Positions 1 through 10,886 of a stretch of DNA of 64,000 nt are shown here, in pieces. Origin of the DNA: Cricetomys ansorgei (Eukaryota > Chordata > Mammalia > Rodentia > Nesomyidae); contig JAMJFZ010000818.1 in assembly GCA_026225945.1 (NCBI GenBank), forward strand, positions 4,680,001 through 4,744,000. The letters run 5' to 3'. The notes beneath the pieces were generated by a model. The model saw nothing but the letters and a program-made list of their open reading frames with translations. It ran no database searches and was not told where the DNA came from. Positions within the stretch are counted from its first letter, which is position 1. The number at the start of each line of letters is the position of its first letter. The translations under genes and the position numbers were made by a program.

Positions 1-150
1 GGGGCACACGTATGCCACAGAGCTGTGGAGGTCAGATGACAGCGTTGTGGACTGGTTCTCTTCTTTCATCTTTCTATGGGTTCTGGGGATCAAACTCAAG
101 TTGACAGGCTTGAGGGGCAAGACTTTACCCACTGAGCCATTTCACTGGTT
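1..150 (-). mobile_element. SINE B3 (B2 superfamily), cut by the window edge
   Basis: It has the typical order: GAGGTCAGATGAC, then GGGGATCAAACTCAAG, then CCCACTGAGCCATTTCACTGG, which is the Pol III head read backwards. Confidence 0.8.
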
Positions 151-159
151 CCCAAGAGC

Positions 160-340
160 ATAATTGTTTTTTTTGTTTTGTTTTGTTTTGTTTTGAGTTT
201 TGAGACAGGGACTCACGTAGTCTTGGCTGGCCTTGAACTCAATATGTAGCCCAGGCTGGCCTTGAACTTCTGGTCCTCCTGTCTCTATATTCCAAGTGTT
301 GGTTCACAGGTGTGTACCTCGATACTGAGTTCCACACACT
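160..340 (-). mobile_element. SINE B1
   Basis: A T-rich tail (TTTTG repeats) is followed by GAGACAGGGACTC, CTGGCCTTGAACT and a degraded head. It is an older copy. Confidence 0.75.
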
Positions 341-518
341 GCCTTCAAATAAAGAACTACAAGTGTCCTGGCTGGGTGTGAGCCCTGGTTTTAGGGTCAC
401 GGCAAGCTGAGTTTAGATCTCGGTACTGGCCCTCGGAATCTTGGGATGAGGTTGTGTCTGATCAGGGCAGGTCCTCAACGGGACAACTGGTGCCCTCCTA
501 AGAAGCCAGGACAACAGG

Positions 519-750
519 ACAGCAGAGACGGCTCAGCAGATACAGGGCTTATCACGCAAGTTTGAGGACTAGATTCTGGATTATCATTACCTATATAAAT
601 GTTGGGTAGGTGTGGCGACCTATCTGGAAAGCCAGGAAATGGAAGCCAGAAACAGAGGATCCGTGGAACATCCTGGTCTAGACTAGCTAAACTGGTGAGC
701 TCTGGATTCAGCAGGAGGTCGTGCCTCAGTATATAAGTGCGGGTGACGGG
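519..750 (+). mobile_element. SINE B4
   Basis: An ID-like head (AGAGACGGCTCAGCAG) is joined to a diverged B1-like body with GAGCTCTGG near its end. Confidence 0.55.
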
Positions 751-1154
751 AGAAGATGTGAATTGGGGCCTCTACATACATGTGCCCCTGAATAAAGATG
801 CGTATCCACACGCATGTGAATACGCATATCTACCACATATGCAGGCAAAAAATAAAAAGACAGGACACAGATATACAGGAGGTGACCACATGGGCTAAGA
901 GGTGGAGACTCTTTTGAGCAAGCTTTTGGCCAAGGAATGGCTGGAGTCCCCAGAAGTGGCGAGAGGGGAGCAGGAGAGAACACAGCCCTCTGCACCTCTA
1001 GTGTGGACTGCCAGCCTCCAGAGCCCCTGGAAAGGGAGAGTCAAGTTCTGTTGCTTAAGTCCAATTCATGGCACTTTCTTATGGCATCTCCAGGACCCTG
1101 ACCCAGCTGGTTGGTGGTGACAGAGCCCCCATTTGTCACACTGGAGTAGTGTAG

Positions 1155-1490
1155 TAGTCCCTTCTCTTATTGCTGCACAAAATACTTGACCAAAGCAATG
1201 TAGAGAAGGAAGGGTTGATTTTGGCTCACAGTTTGAGGGTGCACAGTCCATCATGGTGTGGAGGCCTGTGGGCAGGAGCACGAGGCAGCTGCTCACATTG
1301 CATCCACAGTCAGGAAGCAGACAGAGACGGATGCTGGTGCTCAGCTGGTCCACGACCCCAGCCCATGGGATGGTGCTGCCCACGTTCAGGGTGGGTCTTC
1401 CCACCTCAGTTCACCTACTCTAGATGATTCCTCACAAGCATGCCCAGATCTATATCTCCCTAAAAGCCAGTCAGTTTGCTAGTTGAAGAT
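1155..1490 (+). mobile_element. Unclassified rodent interspersed repeat
   Basis: TTATTGCTGCACAAAATAC, then GAAGGGTTGATTTTGGCTCA and CATCATGGTGTGGAGGC form a pattern common in rodent genomes. A related copy is at 46100-46498. It may belong to the rodent hAT-like group (URR1), which I could not verify. Confidence 0.5.
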
Positions 1491-1544
1491 GAACCCCACA
1501 ATCTAACATAATATTCTTTAATGTTAAAAACTATAATAAAATCC

Positions 1545-1772
1545 AGGGCTGGAGAGATGACTTAGTTGGAAAAGTGCTTGATGCACAAGCATAAGGATCT
1601 GAGTTCGATCCCCAGCACCTATGTAAAAATGTTGGAGTAGCTCGTGCTTGTAATCACAGCAGCCAGATAGAGGGGGACAGACAGATCCCTGGGGCTCACT
1701 GGCAAACCTGCCAAGCCTAATTGGCAAGCCCCAGGTCCGGTGAGAGACCATGTGTCTAAAAGCAAGGTGGGA
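1545..1772 (+). mobile_element. SINE B4
   Basis: Head GGGCTGGAGAGATGACTTAG, B box GAGTTCGATCCC, then the B4 body ending CCGGTGAGAGACC and a short A-rich end. Confidence 0.8.
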
Positions 1773-1955
1773 GGGTTAGGGAGGTAGCTCAGCGGGCACA
1801 GTGCTTGCTCTGCAAGCCTGAGGTCCTGAAAAAGCTGGACATGGCAGGGGCGGGGCAGAGATGAGTGGATTCTGAGAGCTTGCTGACTGGCTAGCATCAT
1901 CTTAATAAGGAGCTTCTGGTCCAGTGAGAGATCCTATCTCCAGGCAATAAGATAG
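1773..1955 (+). mobile_element. SINE B4, second tandem copy
   Basis: GGTAGCTCAGCGGGCACAG head, a shortened middle, and the end motif CCAGTGAGAGATCC. It directly follows another B4 in the same direction. Confidence 0.7.
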
Positions 1956-1998
1956 AAAGGACAGAAAAAGACATCTGATGTCCTTCTCTGAGCTCTGC

Positions 1999-2455
1999 GT
2001 GTGTGCACAGACACACACACCACACAGCACACACACATATACACACACACAGCACACACAGCACACACAGCACACACACATACACACACACACCACACAC
2101 ACACACATACACACACACACATACATACAGCACACACATACACACACACATACACACACCACACACAGCACACACACACACACATATACACACACACAGC
2201 ACACACAGCACATACACAGCACACACACACACACACCACACACACACATACATACAGCACACACATACACACACACACACCACACACACCACACACACAT
2301 ATACACACACACAGCACACACAGCACACATACACATACATACAGCACACACATACACACACACACATACACACACCACACACAGCACACACACACACACC
2401 ACACACAGCACACACACACACCACACACATACACACATACACAAACACACATACA
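1999..2455. repeat. Compound (CA)n microsatellite, about 450 bp
   Basis: Nearly pure CA broken by CAG, CAT and CC interruptions. The phrase CACATATACACACACACAGC recurs three times, so larger blocks have also been copied. Confidence 0.97.
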
Positions 2456-2982
2456 CCTGAGAATCAAGTTGACTTCCTCTGGAGAGCCTCTGGAAATTTC
2501 TCCTCTTTCACATACTCAGGGACCCCAGTGTGCACACCCCAGCCCTGTGGGTCATCCCAGCCCACACAGACTGGGAGACATCCCAGCCAGGACACAGGTC
2601 TGCTGACAGGGAGGAGTGGGTGGCATGCACTCAAGGCTGTGGGGGTCAGGGAGTGTGGGGTGACTCAGGCTGGGCTTTCAGACTGGTTTCTCTTTGCCAC
2701 TCAGGGCCTGGCCTAGGCCACAGGGCTGCAGGCTGCCTGCTGTGCCATCTGTGAGAAGCAGGTAGCTGTGAGTCGCAGCTGGTGTCTTTCAGCAGGGCCC
2801 CTAGGTGGTGCTTAAGCAAAAGATAAATTAGAGAGGACAGGTTTGTATCGACCTGTCAGTGGCCTTGTAGAAGGGAACTGTCTGATTCTGGTTGCTTGCT
2901 GGAGGAGGGAGGGCCAGGTTGTGCCCAGAGGGTCATCTCCTAGGAGCGGCTGGCATCATGACTATGAAGGGCCATGGTGGAG
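2456..2982. other. Unassigned sequence
   Basis: No gene, SINE or tandem repeat recognised. Base composition is ordinary. Confidence 0.5.
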
Positions 2983-3316
2983 TGTTGTAGAAATTTATTT
3001 TTAGTTATGTATAAAATAATTGTTCTGTGCACTGTTGGGTGGGGGCTGCCTAGGTCTTGGTGATTTGTATTGTCTGCAGGTGTTGGGTTTGTGTGTGTGG
3101 ATGTTTAATTGCTCGTGATCTGTAAGTGCTATCAGTAGAACACCCGAGGAGCTCAGTATCAATAAAAACACCTGAGCTGAGACGCTCTGGATTCCACTTT
3201 CCAGAACGGTGCTGGCCAGGACGGTGGTTCCCTCTGCTGAGGTCTGGAAGTGTTTGCACCTGTGAGCACGCCTCCTAGTCTCCTTGGTGAGCCTGTGCAG
3301 TAAGTGCACTACTACA
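2983..3316 (+). mobile_element. ERV LTR (class II type), plus orientation
   Basis: It starts TGTTGTAG and ends ACTACA. An AATAAA signal lies at about 3160-3166. It is followed directly by AATGGCGCCAAACGTGGGG (3317-3335), which resembles a primer-binding site for tRNA-Lys. The same LTR family is found at 3343-3679, 8795-9131 and 53747-54069. No viral gene is attached. Confidence 0.85.
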
Positions 3317-3342
3317 AATGGCGCCAAACGTGGGGTGCCATT

Positions 3343-3679
3343 TGTAGTTGTTAGGCTGCGGTGTCGCTCACCAAGAAAGACAAGGAGGCGTATTCATAGG
3401 TATAAACCCTGCTAGACCTCAGCAGAGGGAACCACCAACCTGGCCAACGCCATACTGGAAAGTGGAATCCAGAGCGTCTCAGCTCAGGTGTTTTTATTGA
3501 TACTGAGCTCCTCGGGTGTTCTGCTGGTAGCACGTGCAGGTCATGAGGAATCAAACATCCCACACACAAATCCAACACCTGCAGACAAAACAAATCGCCA
3601 AGACCTAAGCAGCCCCCCACCCAACAGTGCCCAGAACAATATTTTAAACACAGCTAAAAATAAACTTGTACGTACGACA
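3343..3679 (-). mobile_element. ERV LTR, minus orientation, facing its partner
   Basis: On the minus strand it starts TGTCGTACG and ends ACTACA. It is the same family as the LTR at 2983-3316, and the two U5 ends face each other across 26 bp. Confidence 0.85.
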
Positions 3680-4408
3680 GTGGCAGACCGCCAAGGTTGC
3701 TGTCACAGGGGATGGCTTCCGTGTCTCCACAAGATTTGGTCAAGCTGTGTGGCTGGGGGACCAAAACAGTCTCACTTCCTTCTCCATGTGAAAGCTCTGG
3801 CCTGGAGCACCATGCAGGGGATGGAGATGACTCAGGGATGCAGGCCTGCCACATGCTTTTCCTGGAGTGACATGAACAAGTGTCTGCTCACTCTGGAGAG
3901 GACATCATCAACAGGCCAAGGGCTCCACCGCAGGATAGCCATGAACCAGCGACTTTACTGAGGGTCTCCCAGGAGTGGAGGTGAGAGACCCCACCAGGAA
4001 CCTGAGGAGGGTCCCCACAGACACCTGGGTGAGGGATTTCCCATGCGAGCTTGAGTGAGAGGTTTCTCACAGGAGCCTGGGTATCGGGCCCTGCACGGGA
4101 GTGGGGTGTCGCATCTCTCCTGGGAGGCTGGGTGAAGGCATACTGTGCATACTATGCACACACAGTGCACGTGTTCACACGAACTACACACACATGCACA
4201 TATGAACCACACAGATATCCCATGAAACACACGTGAGCCACACACCAGGCCGTCTCGTGTCCCTCCATGAGCACCGCCTGTGTGCGGTGGTCCTTCCCAG
4301 CAAGGCTGGCCGGGCATGGCTTCCCATTTCTCTGCTCACGGCCTCAGGCGTGCTAAGGGCTCCCACGCCCGTCACTCAGCCTCATCATTTCCAGGTTTTG
4401 ACTTTGTT
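3680..4408. other. Unassigned sequence with CA-rich patch
   Basis: No gene recognised. A short CA-rich segment lies at about 4155-4235. Confidence 0.45.
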
Positions 4409-4540
4409 GTTGTTTTGTTTTGAGACAGGGTTTCCTTGTGTAACAGCCTTGGCTGTCCTGGAACTTGCTTTGTAGACCAGGCTGACTTAGAACTCACAGA
4501 GATCTCCCAAACGATGGGATTGAAGGAGTGCTCCGCCACT
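4409..4540 (-). mobile_element. SINE B1
   Basis: TTTTGAGACAGGGTTTCC, then CTGTCCTGGAACTTGC and AGACCAGGCTGAC, in B1 order on the minus strand. Confidence 0.85.
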
Positions 4541-4547
4541 AAATGGC

Positions 4548-4650
4548 TTTTTTTTTTTTAAAGACAGGGTTTTACGTGGCCCAGCTAGCCACAGGCTTCC
4601 CTGCTTCCACGTCTTGAGTGCTGGGGTCTCAGGTCTGTACCCCACATCCG
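4548..4650 (-). mobile_element. SINE B1 fragment
   Basis: T tract, AAGACAGGGTTTTAC and TTGAGTGCTGGGGTC; diverged and shortened. Confidence 0.5.
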
Positions 4651-4959
4651 GCTTTAGGCCTTTTTGCTCAATACATACACCTCCACTGGAGAGCGGATTC
4701 TGGGCGTCGGCGTCGGGGTCGGGGTGGTGGCGGGACTATAAAAATAAAGACTTTCATCAATAATGCAGGGAGAGTAGAAGCCGCCGTGGAGGCGCGTGCG
4801 GTTAGGAAATCAGTTTATGATCTGCTTTTGACAGGAAGTAAACTGGAAGACACACACTGCGGTATTAATCCGTGTCAGCTCTGCGGATGACGTGTTGGAT
4901 GGGTTTTTAGCTCCACCCTGCTTTTTCTCAACCTTCAGCTTCCTGCCCCCCACCCCCCA

Positions 4960-5115
4960 CACACAGAGTTAACCCAGGCTGGCCTTGAACTTACTATGTA
5001 GCTGAGGATGACCTTGACCTCCTGACCCTCCTGCTCCTGCATGCTTGCTTTCGAACCCAGGGCTTTGTACATGCCAGACAGGCACTCTCCCCACTAAGCT
5101 ACCTTCCCAGCCACA
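4960..5115 (-). mobile_element. B1-like fragment joined to ID-like end
   Basis: CAGGCTGGCCTTGAACTTAC is followed by CGAACCCAGGGCTTTG and CCACTAAGCTACCTTCCCAG, a reversed ID/B4 head. Confidence 0.6.
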
Positions 5116-5580
5116 AGGTACACATTTTAACAAATTCGCCCACTCACTGCATCGTGCAGCCGCCACCTTATCTATCCCGAAGCCCTTGCCCACCGGGGAG
5201 AACACCCTGAACCTGTTAGCATATCTTGCCCCACCTGTCTCTAGTGGTGCCCACTGCCCACGGATGCCTGTGCTGAGGGTTTGCGCTCCCAGAGTCACAG
5301 AACACACAGCCTTCGGCGGAGGGCTTGGGCACAGCGTGCACGGATTCATCTGTTCCGTGGAATGCGCCAAAACTTTAACGTATTTTTAAAGCTAAATAAT
5401 ATTTCATCATGTAGATGGGCTGCATAAATGAATACATAAATAATAAATGTAATTAAGAACACTCTCCTTCCTGCTGTGTGGTGGGGATTTAGTTCCTCGT
5501 GGGGCTTCGTACACTTTGCACTTTCCTGGGAGGGATGGTATGGCTGGCAGTGGGAGCTGTTCGCACAGCAGCTGACCAGG
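5116..5580. other. Unassigned sequence
   Basis: No feature recognised. It includes an AT-rich patch at about 5380-5455. Confidence 0.45.
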
Positions 5581-5872
5581 AAACAAGAGAGACAGACAGA
5601 CAGAGAGACAGAGATAGAGAGAGATAGAGACAGAAAGACAGAGACATAGACATAAGACAGAGACAAAGAGAGAGACAGAGACAGAGAGAGGCAGAGTGAC
5701 AGAGAGAGATAAAGACAGAAAGAGACAGAGAGACAGAGTGACAGAGACAGAGAGAGATAGAGAGACAAAGTGACAGAGACAGACTGACAGAGACACAGAG
5801 AGAGACCATAAGAAACAGAGAAAGAGACAGAGACCCAGAGAAACAGAGACACAGAGGGAGAGAGAGAGAGCG
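5581..5872. repeat. Polypurine GA/GACA microsatellite, about 290 bp
   Basis: Imperfect GAGACAGA-type repeats. The plus strand is almost free of T. Confidence 0.95.
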
Positions 5873-6074
5873 CCACAGGAACCACCTTCAAAAACCAACC
5901 CCTAGTGCTCGATTTCCTCCAGCAGGCCCCACCTCCTAAAGGCTTCACAGCTTTCAAAATGGCACCACAACTGGGAATCAAATGTTCAGAATGGGTTTCA
6001 TGGGGGAGGGGGCACTGGGTTCAAACCACAGTAGCATAGCTGGCGGGGGCAGATTCCGGAACCTCTCTGGCTCT

Positions 6075-6205
6075 GGCTCTGTCTCCACACTGGGGACACT
6101 ACCACCTACCTGCCTCATGACATCCGGCTGAGAAAATGCAGTGTTCGTACAAGGGTGTGCTCAGTAGCACAGTAGGTGCTCAATAAGTGGAGGTGCCTTC
6201 AGGCA
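6075..6205 (+). mobile_element. MIR SINE fragment
   Basis: ACCTGCCTCATGAC, then GCACAGTAGGTGCTCAATAAG matches the MIR consensus end (CTGGCACATAGTAGGTGCTC type). Confidence 0.6.
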
Positions 6206-6700
6206 TGTAGCCATCACCCGTCCTGATTTCAGATGCTGACACTGGTCCCTCGAGCTCCTGCTGTGGCTGTGGAGGTGGGCCAGGAGGTCAGGTCAGGAGT
6301 AGCTGTGTCGGTGGACAGGGATCCCTTGGGGCACAGTCAGAGCCTCCCAACAGTGCAGGAAAAGACCACTCAATTCCGAATACACCTTTGCCAGGCAGCC
6401 ACTCAGTGCGGACAGCCCAGACGTCCTGCTTGCTTCCACAGAGGATCTTTCCTCAAATCCTGGGCAAGGACAGGACCTGGGTCCCCCAGATGCAACACGG
6501 GGACACCTTCAGTTTCTCAAAACCCTGTGTCTTAGTCGCTGATTAGTACATCCAACTCGGTGGATCCCCTGTCTCCTCCAGATACAGTGGGTTTTAGAGA
6601 TCCGGAAATGTGTCAGAGTGAGTTCCAGGACAGCCAGAGTTACAACAGAGAAACCCTGTCTGGGGAAACAAAACCAAAACAGACTTTTTAGAAGGTGTTG
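6206..6700. other. Unassigned sequence
   Basis: No gene recognised. A short B1-like piece (TTCCAGGACAGCCAGAG) is at about 6620-6680. Confidence 0.45.
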
Positions 6701-6903
6701 GGCTGGGGGAGAGCCTCAGTTACTCAGCTGACGTTTGCCTAACAGGGATGAGGACCTGAATTCAGATCCCCGAACCTAGGTAGGAGAGCCCAGTAATGCG
6801 CACCTGGGCCTCGATGGGGGATGGGAGACAGAGACAAGTGGATTGCTGTAAGCTTGGCCCATCTGGTGAAGACCCGAGATCCAGGCTAGGGAGAGATCCT
6901 AGC
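6701..6903 (+). mobile_element. SINE B4
   Basis: GGGCTGGGGGAGAGCCTCAG head, GAATTCAGATCCCCG B box, and a B4 body ending near AGGGAGAGATCCT. Confidence 0.65.
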
Positions 6904-7060
6904 TTTTTTTTTTTTTTTTTCGAGACAGGGTTTCTCTGTTGTAACTCTGGCTGTCCTGGAACTCACTCTGTAGACCAGGCCGGCCCTGAACTCACAGAGA
7001 TCCTCCTGCCTCTGCCCCCCGAGTGCTGGGATTAAAGGTGTGTGCCACCACTGCCCGGCC
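6904..7060 (-). mobile_element. SINE B1, near full length
   Basis: T17 tail, CGAGACAGGGTTTCTCTG, CTGTCCTGGAACTCACTC and head GCCACCACTGCCCGGCC. Confidence 0.95.
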
Positions 7061-8180
7061 TGAGAGCTCCTATCTTAACAAGAGGTAGAAGGTGCCTAAG
7101 GACCAACGCCAGTGCTTGCCCTCTGGCTCCATGTGTGCCATGCACGTGTGCACCCAGGATCACAGAAGCAAGCGGAGCCCATGCTTCCTTGCATGTGAGA
7201 CCATGCCACCTTCCACCTGTGGGACTCCAGATCCCCAAAAGTTGAACCTGCCCTAGAGATAGAAGAGGGGGCGGGTGACCCCTTGAACTTGTCCAAAGAC
7301 ACAAGGGGAAGAAAGTGAAAAATAACAGGAGCAAGTGTTTCCTGGAACCCAGCACACAGCGCTTGTTTGAACAGATTGGGTCTCGTCCACAGGAGGAAGG
7401 AGAGGGCACCATCGCGGTCCCTCAGCCCTGTCTGCTGAATCCACTACAAGAAGAAGAGAAAAATCTGTGCTGGCCACAGAGATGCCACGTGTCACCTGCT
7501 GGTGTAACTGAGAGCATAAATAATGCCTGCTGACAAGAGGCAACCCTTGTTGAAGAAAGGAGGGCTGGGCACAGGGCTGAGCCGGGGCTCTCTTGCCCAT
7601 GTCCCTTCCAGAAGCCGTTTGTCAGCCTGGGTGTCGCAGATGGCTCTGGGCCATTGTGGGCACTATGTCCACAGTGTGGGGGTGGGGTGACTCCAGCAAG
7701 ACGCGTCATCTCCCTGCGGTATCCTCTGGGGTCCACATCCCGAGATGGCAGCCTCGGAGACCGGGCAGAGGTCCCCTGGCTGGACTCTGGCTCTTTCTCC
7801 CAGGGTCTTCCATCTTCCAGGGCAATGGTACTTAAATCTGCTCTCACCAGACATTACACTGGGGTCTCCACTCAGCGACTCTCTTTCTCTCCTAGCCTAG
7901 AAAGGGCCACCTCTGCCACCAGCTGAGGACCAAGTGCTGGGTGTTGGCTGGGGTAGGGAGTGGGGTGGGCGAATTTTACACCACTAGGCAGGGTGTAACT
8001 ACCTTGTTTCCCCACCTCTCCCTGGAGGACAGAGTGCCCCAGAAACACACCCTTGATGAGCACCCAAGCACCCAGGGTGAGTGTTGTTGTATTGGAGATA
8101 CATTCTGTGTTAGAGGCAGAAATAGTTGTTTGGGGGCCTGTGGTGCCCCCTGACACATATACACCGTACACACACCAAAT
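7061..8180. other. Unassigned mostly unique sequence
   Basis: No exon, SINE or LTR recognised over about 1.1 kb, apart from a short B2-like tail near 8130-8190. Open frames here are short and show no family match. Confidence 0.45.
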
Positions 8181-8595
8181 AAATGAATTTAAAAACTGAA
8201 AACAATGGAAGAGTTGTTTTGTGTCATGTTTGTTTTTGGAATTTTCAGACCAGCCCCCCCAGTGAGGCTCCAGGAGTCTAAGTGTTCAGCTCCAAGGATG
8301 CCTCACCCTGGCCAAAGAACCCCAAATGAGCGATTCAGCTAAGTCCACAGACACAGGTGGTCGTGAGACTTGTGCCACCTAGTGGCTATGAGAAGAGCAG
8401 GGCCAGTCCATTGTCCTCCAGAGACCAGTCCTGACTTGGGGCCCTAGGGCTCACAGGCTCCCTCCTGCCTTGTATCCAACAGTTGCGGGTGACTCTCTGG
8501 CTTCAGGAGTCAGCCACTAACAACAGGGAGGGCTGCCACCACAGAACCCCACCCACCCCCGGGATGCCTCTATTTCCAGATGTTAGTGTGTTTTT
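8181..8595. other. Unassigned unique sequence
   Basis: No repeat or exon recognised. Confidence 0.4.
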
Positions 8596-8763
8596 ATTCA
8601 CAATTGTATGACATTTGTGTGTGTGCCTGCTTATGCCACGGGAGTGTGTTGAAGTTTGAGAACCATGCTCAGGAAGTTTCTCTTCTTTTCCTGTGGGTCC
8701 TGGGATTGAACTCAGTTCATCAGGCTTAAGTGTCTTAACCTATTGAGCAATCTGACCTGTCCA
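8596..8763 (-). mobile_element. SINE B3
   Basis: GTGGGTCCTGGGATTGAACTC and a reversed head ATTGAGCAATCTGACC. Confidence 0.75.
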
Positions 8764-8794
8764 TCCTTAATTGGTAGTAAACATTTATTTTATG

Positions 8795-9131
8795 TGTTGC
8801 AGCAGTGCGCCTACAGTGTGGCTCATTAAGGAAGACACAGAGGCATTTTTTTATACGTGCAAACCCTGCCAGACCTCAGCAGAGGGAACCATCATAGCAA
8901 GCAACATACTGGGCAGAGAAACCCTGAATGTCTCATTTCAGGGGTTTTTATTGATAACCTAAGTGCCTTAGGTGCTCTACTGATAGCACATGCAGATCAT
9001 AAGCAATCAACATCCCCCACATAAATCTAACACCTGCTGACAATACAAAAGGCCAAGACCTGGGTAGTCCCTCACCCAACAGTGCACAAAACAACCATTT
9101 TAAACATAACTAAAGATAAACTTCTACAACA
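8795..9131 (-). mobile_element. ERV solo LTR, minus orientation
   Basis: On the minus strand it starts TGTTGTAGAAG and ends GCTGCAACA. It is the same family as the pair at 2983-3679. No clear target duplication was seen. Confidence 0.85.
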
Positions 9132-9134
9132 ATG

Positions 9135-9330
9135 TGTGTGTTTCTTCTGTACGTATGTCTGTGCACCATTTGCATGCAGTGCCCAGGAAGCAAGAAGACG
9201 GCAATGAATCCTCTGGAACTAAAGTTTACAGACAGCTGTTTGCTACCATGTAGGTTGCTGGGAGCTGAACCCAGGTTCTCTGCAAGGCCAACAAATGCTC
9301 TAAGACACCCAGCCCACGTCTCCAGCTCCC
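9135..9330 (-). mobile_element. SINE B3
   Basis: GCTGGGAGCTGAACCCAGG and a reversed head ending CCACGTCTCCAGCTCCC. Confidence 0.75.
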
Positions 9331-9639
9331 TTATCTTTTTCAAAACTCTTTTTTATTTATATATGTGTCTATGGAGTATATACGCACCTAAGACCGACCC
9401 ATTTGTGATTACTTTACCATTCCTCCTGTGTGGCGAGCACGGATGAGCTCTGAGACACAGTGGATTCCAAGACCTTGCTGTAGCAGCTGGCAGCCCATAC
9501 TCATGGAAGGTTGAGTACTCTGGTCCAAAGGCAAGGTTGGCTGGAGATCCTCAGTGTCTCAGCGTTAATGTTGTTATTCCAGGCTCTGCCGGGATAGTGA
9601 AGGCGAAGCCTCAGGGCCTTCTTCAGTACTCTTCTCTTG

Positions 9640-9715
9640 ATGGTACCAAGAATTGAACAGAGGGCCTTCAGACACCCTAGGCAAGAGCTCTACCACAGAG
9701 ACATACCCAGCCTTA
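9640..9715 (-). mobile_element. SINE ID fragment
   Basis: AGAATTGAACAGAGGGCC, then GCAAGAGCTCTACCACAGAG and CATACCCAGCC, a reversed ID. Confidence 0.65.
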
Positions 9716-9719
9716 GAAG

Positions 9720-9920
9720 ATTGTGTATGTGTGTGTGTGTGTATGTGTGTGCGTGCGTGTATACACATGGGTTTGTACAGGTAGCCTTGAAGTTCAGAAG
9801 AGGACGCTGGGTCCCTGGAGCTGGAGTTACAGGTGGTTGTGAACTACTTGACATGCATGCTGAGAACTCTGGTCCTCTCTGCAAGAGGAGCGAACGCCTG
9901 CCCCTGAGCCAGCTTAGACA
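9720..9920 (-). mobile_element. SINE B3 with internal GT run
   Basis: GT/GCGT run at 9721-9770, then GAAGAGGACGCTGGGTCCC, TTACAGGTGGTTGTGAAC and GAGAACTCTGGTCCTC. Confidence 0.8.
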
Positions 9921-9924
9921 AGGC

Positions 9925-10050
9925 TGTTGGCTCTCATTTTGCGAGATGGGTTCACCCAGGCTGCTCAGGCAGGCTTTGTTTGAACTTTGGATTCTCCCAC
10001 CTCAGCCTCTCAAGTACCTGGAATTCTAGGTGTGCGCTCTTGGTCCAGCT
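9925..10050 (-). mobile_element. SINE B1, diverged
   Basis: CAGGCTGCTCAGGCAGGC and CCCACCTCAGCCTCTCAAG. Confidence 0.5.
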
Positions 10051-10084
10051 TATTGTTATCGGCTTGATTCTAAATGTTAAAATA

Positions 10085-10240
10085 ATAAATTTGTGTGTAG
10101 AAACCCGGGACACTTGGCTGCCAGAGGACAACTTGTAGGAGTTGCTTCTCTGCTGTCTTGTAGAATCTAGGGATCAAATTCAAGTTGCCAGGCCCTGGTG
10201 CAAAAGCATCGGCTTGCTGAGCCGTTCCAAGAGGCCTGGC
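10085..10240 (-). mobile_element. SINE B3, diverged
   Basis: CCAGAGGACAACTTGTAGGA, then GGATCAAATTCAAGTTGCC and GCTGAGCCGTTCCAAGAGG. Confidence 0.65.
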
Positions 10241-10294
10241 TTGGTTTTCGGAGACAGGGCCTGCATACATTACACAGTCCGTGTTGGCCTTGAC

Positions 10295-10512
10295 TGTTTT
10301 TTAAAAAATTACTCTTAAGTGTATGGGTGTTTTGTTTGCATGAATGCCTGTGCACAAGTGTGCAGTGCCTGTGCAGGCCAGAAGAGGGCGTTGGACCACT
10401 TGGGACTGGAGTTACAGGTGGTTGTGAGCCACTATATGGGTGCTGGGAATAGGACCTTAGTCCTTTGCAAGAACAGTAAGTGCTTCTAACTGCTGAGTCA
10501 TCCCTCTAACCT
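10295..10512 (-). mobile_element. SINE B3
   Basis: CAGAAGAGGGCGTTGGACC, TTACAGGTGGTTGTGAGCC, GGGTGCTGGGAATAGGACC, then CTGCTGAGTCATCCCTC. Confidence 0.85.
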
Positions 10513-10544
10513 CCCTGCCCCCCACAATTTTATTATTTTTAATT

Positions 10545-10676
10545 GTGAGTCCTCGTGAGCCTCTAGACCTCGAATTACATACAGGTGGCTGTGAGCTGCC
10601 TGATGCGGGTGCTGGGAATTGAACTCAGGTCCTCTTAAAGAACAATGTGAACTCTTAACTCATCTCTCCAGCCCTG
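10545..10676 (-). mobile_element. SINE B3
   Basis: GGTGGCTGTGAGCTGCC, GGTGCTGGGAATTGAACTC and CTCATCTCTCCAGCCCT. Confidence 0.85.
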
Positions 10677-10689
10677 CCTTATCAATTTT

Positions 10690-10886
10690 TGAAAGGGTCT
10701 TTTATTTTTTTGTATATAGGTTTTAGTGCCTTCTTGTAGGTAAAGTGCCCGGTGCCAACAGAGGACTTCAGATCCCCTGGAACTAGATTTGCAGGATTGT
10801 GAGTCACCATGTGGGTGCTAGAAGCCGAACCTGGGTCCTCTAGAAGGACAGACAGTGCTCTTAACCCCTAAGCCATCTCCAGCCCA
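10690..10886 (-). mobile_element. SINE B3
   Basis: GTGAGTCACCATGTGGGTGC, then AAGCCATCTCCAGCCC. Confidence 0.8.

Noticed and set aside
1897..2716. Long open frames of 160-237 residues on both strands rich in Cys/Val or His/Thr
   Set aside because: They are translations of the CA microsatellite, with no start context, splice pattern or family match.
5346..5981. 211-residue Ser/Leu-rich open frame
   Set aside because: It is the reverse translation of the GA/GACA microsatellite.
8366..8390. CTCF-like CCACCTAGTGGC
   Set aside because: The core is one base short of the consensus.
8791..9137. Target duplication for the LTR at 8795-9131
   Set aside because: TTTATG and ATGTGT do not match over 6 bp, so no duplication is claimed.
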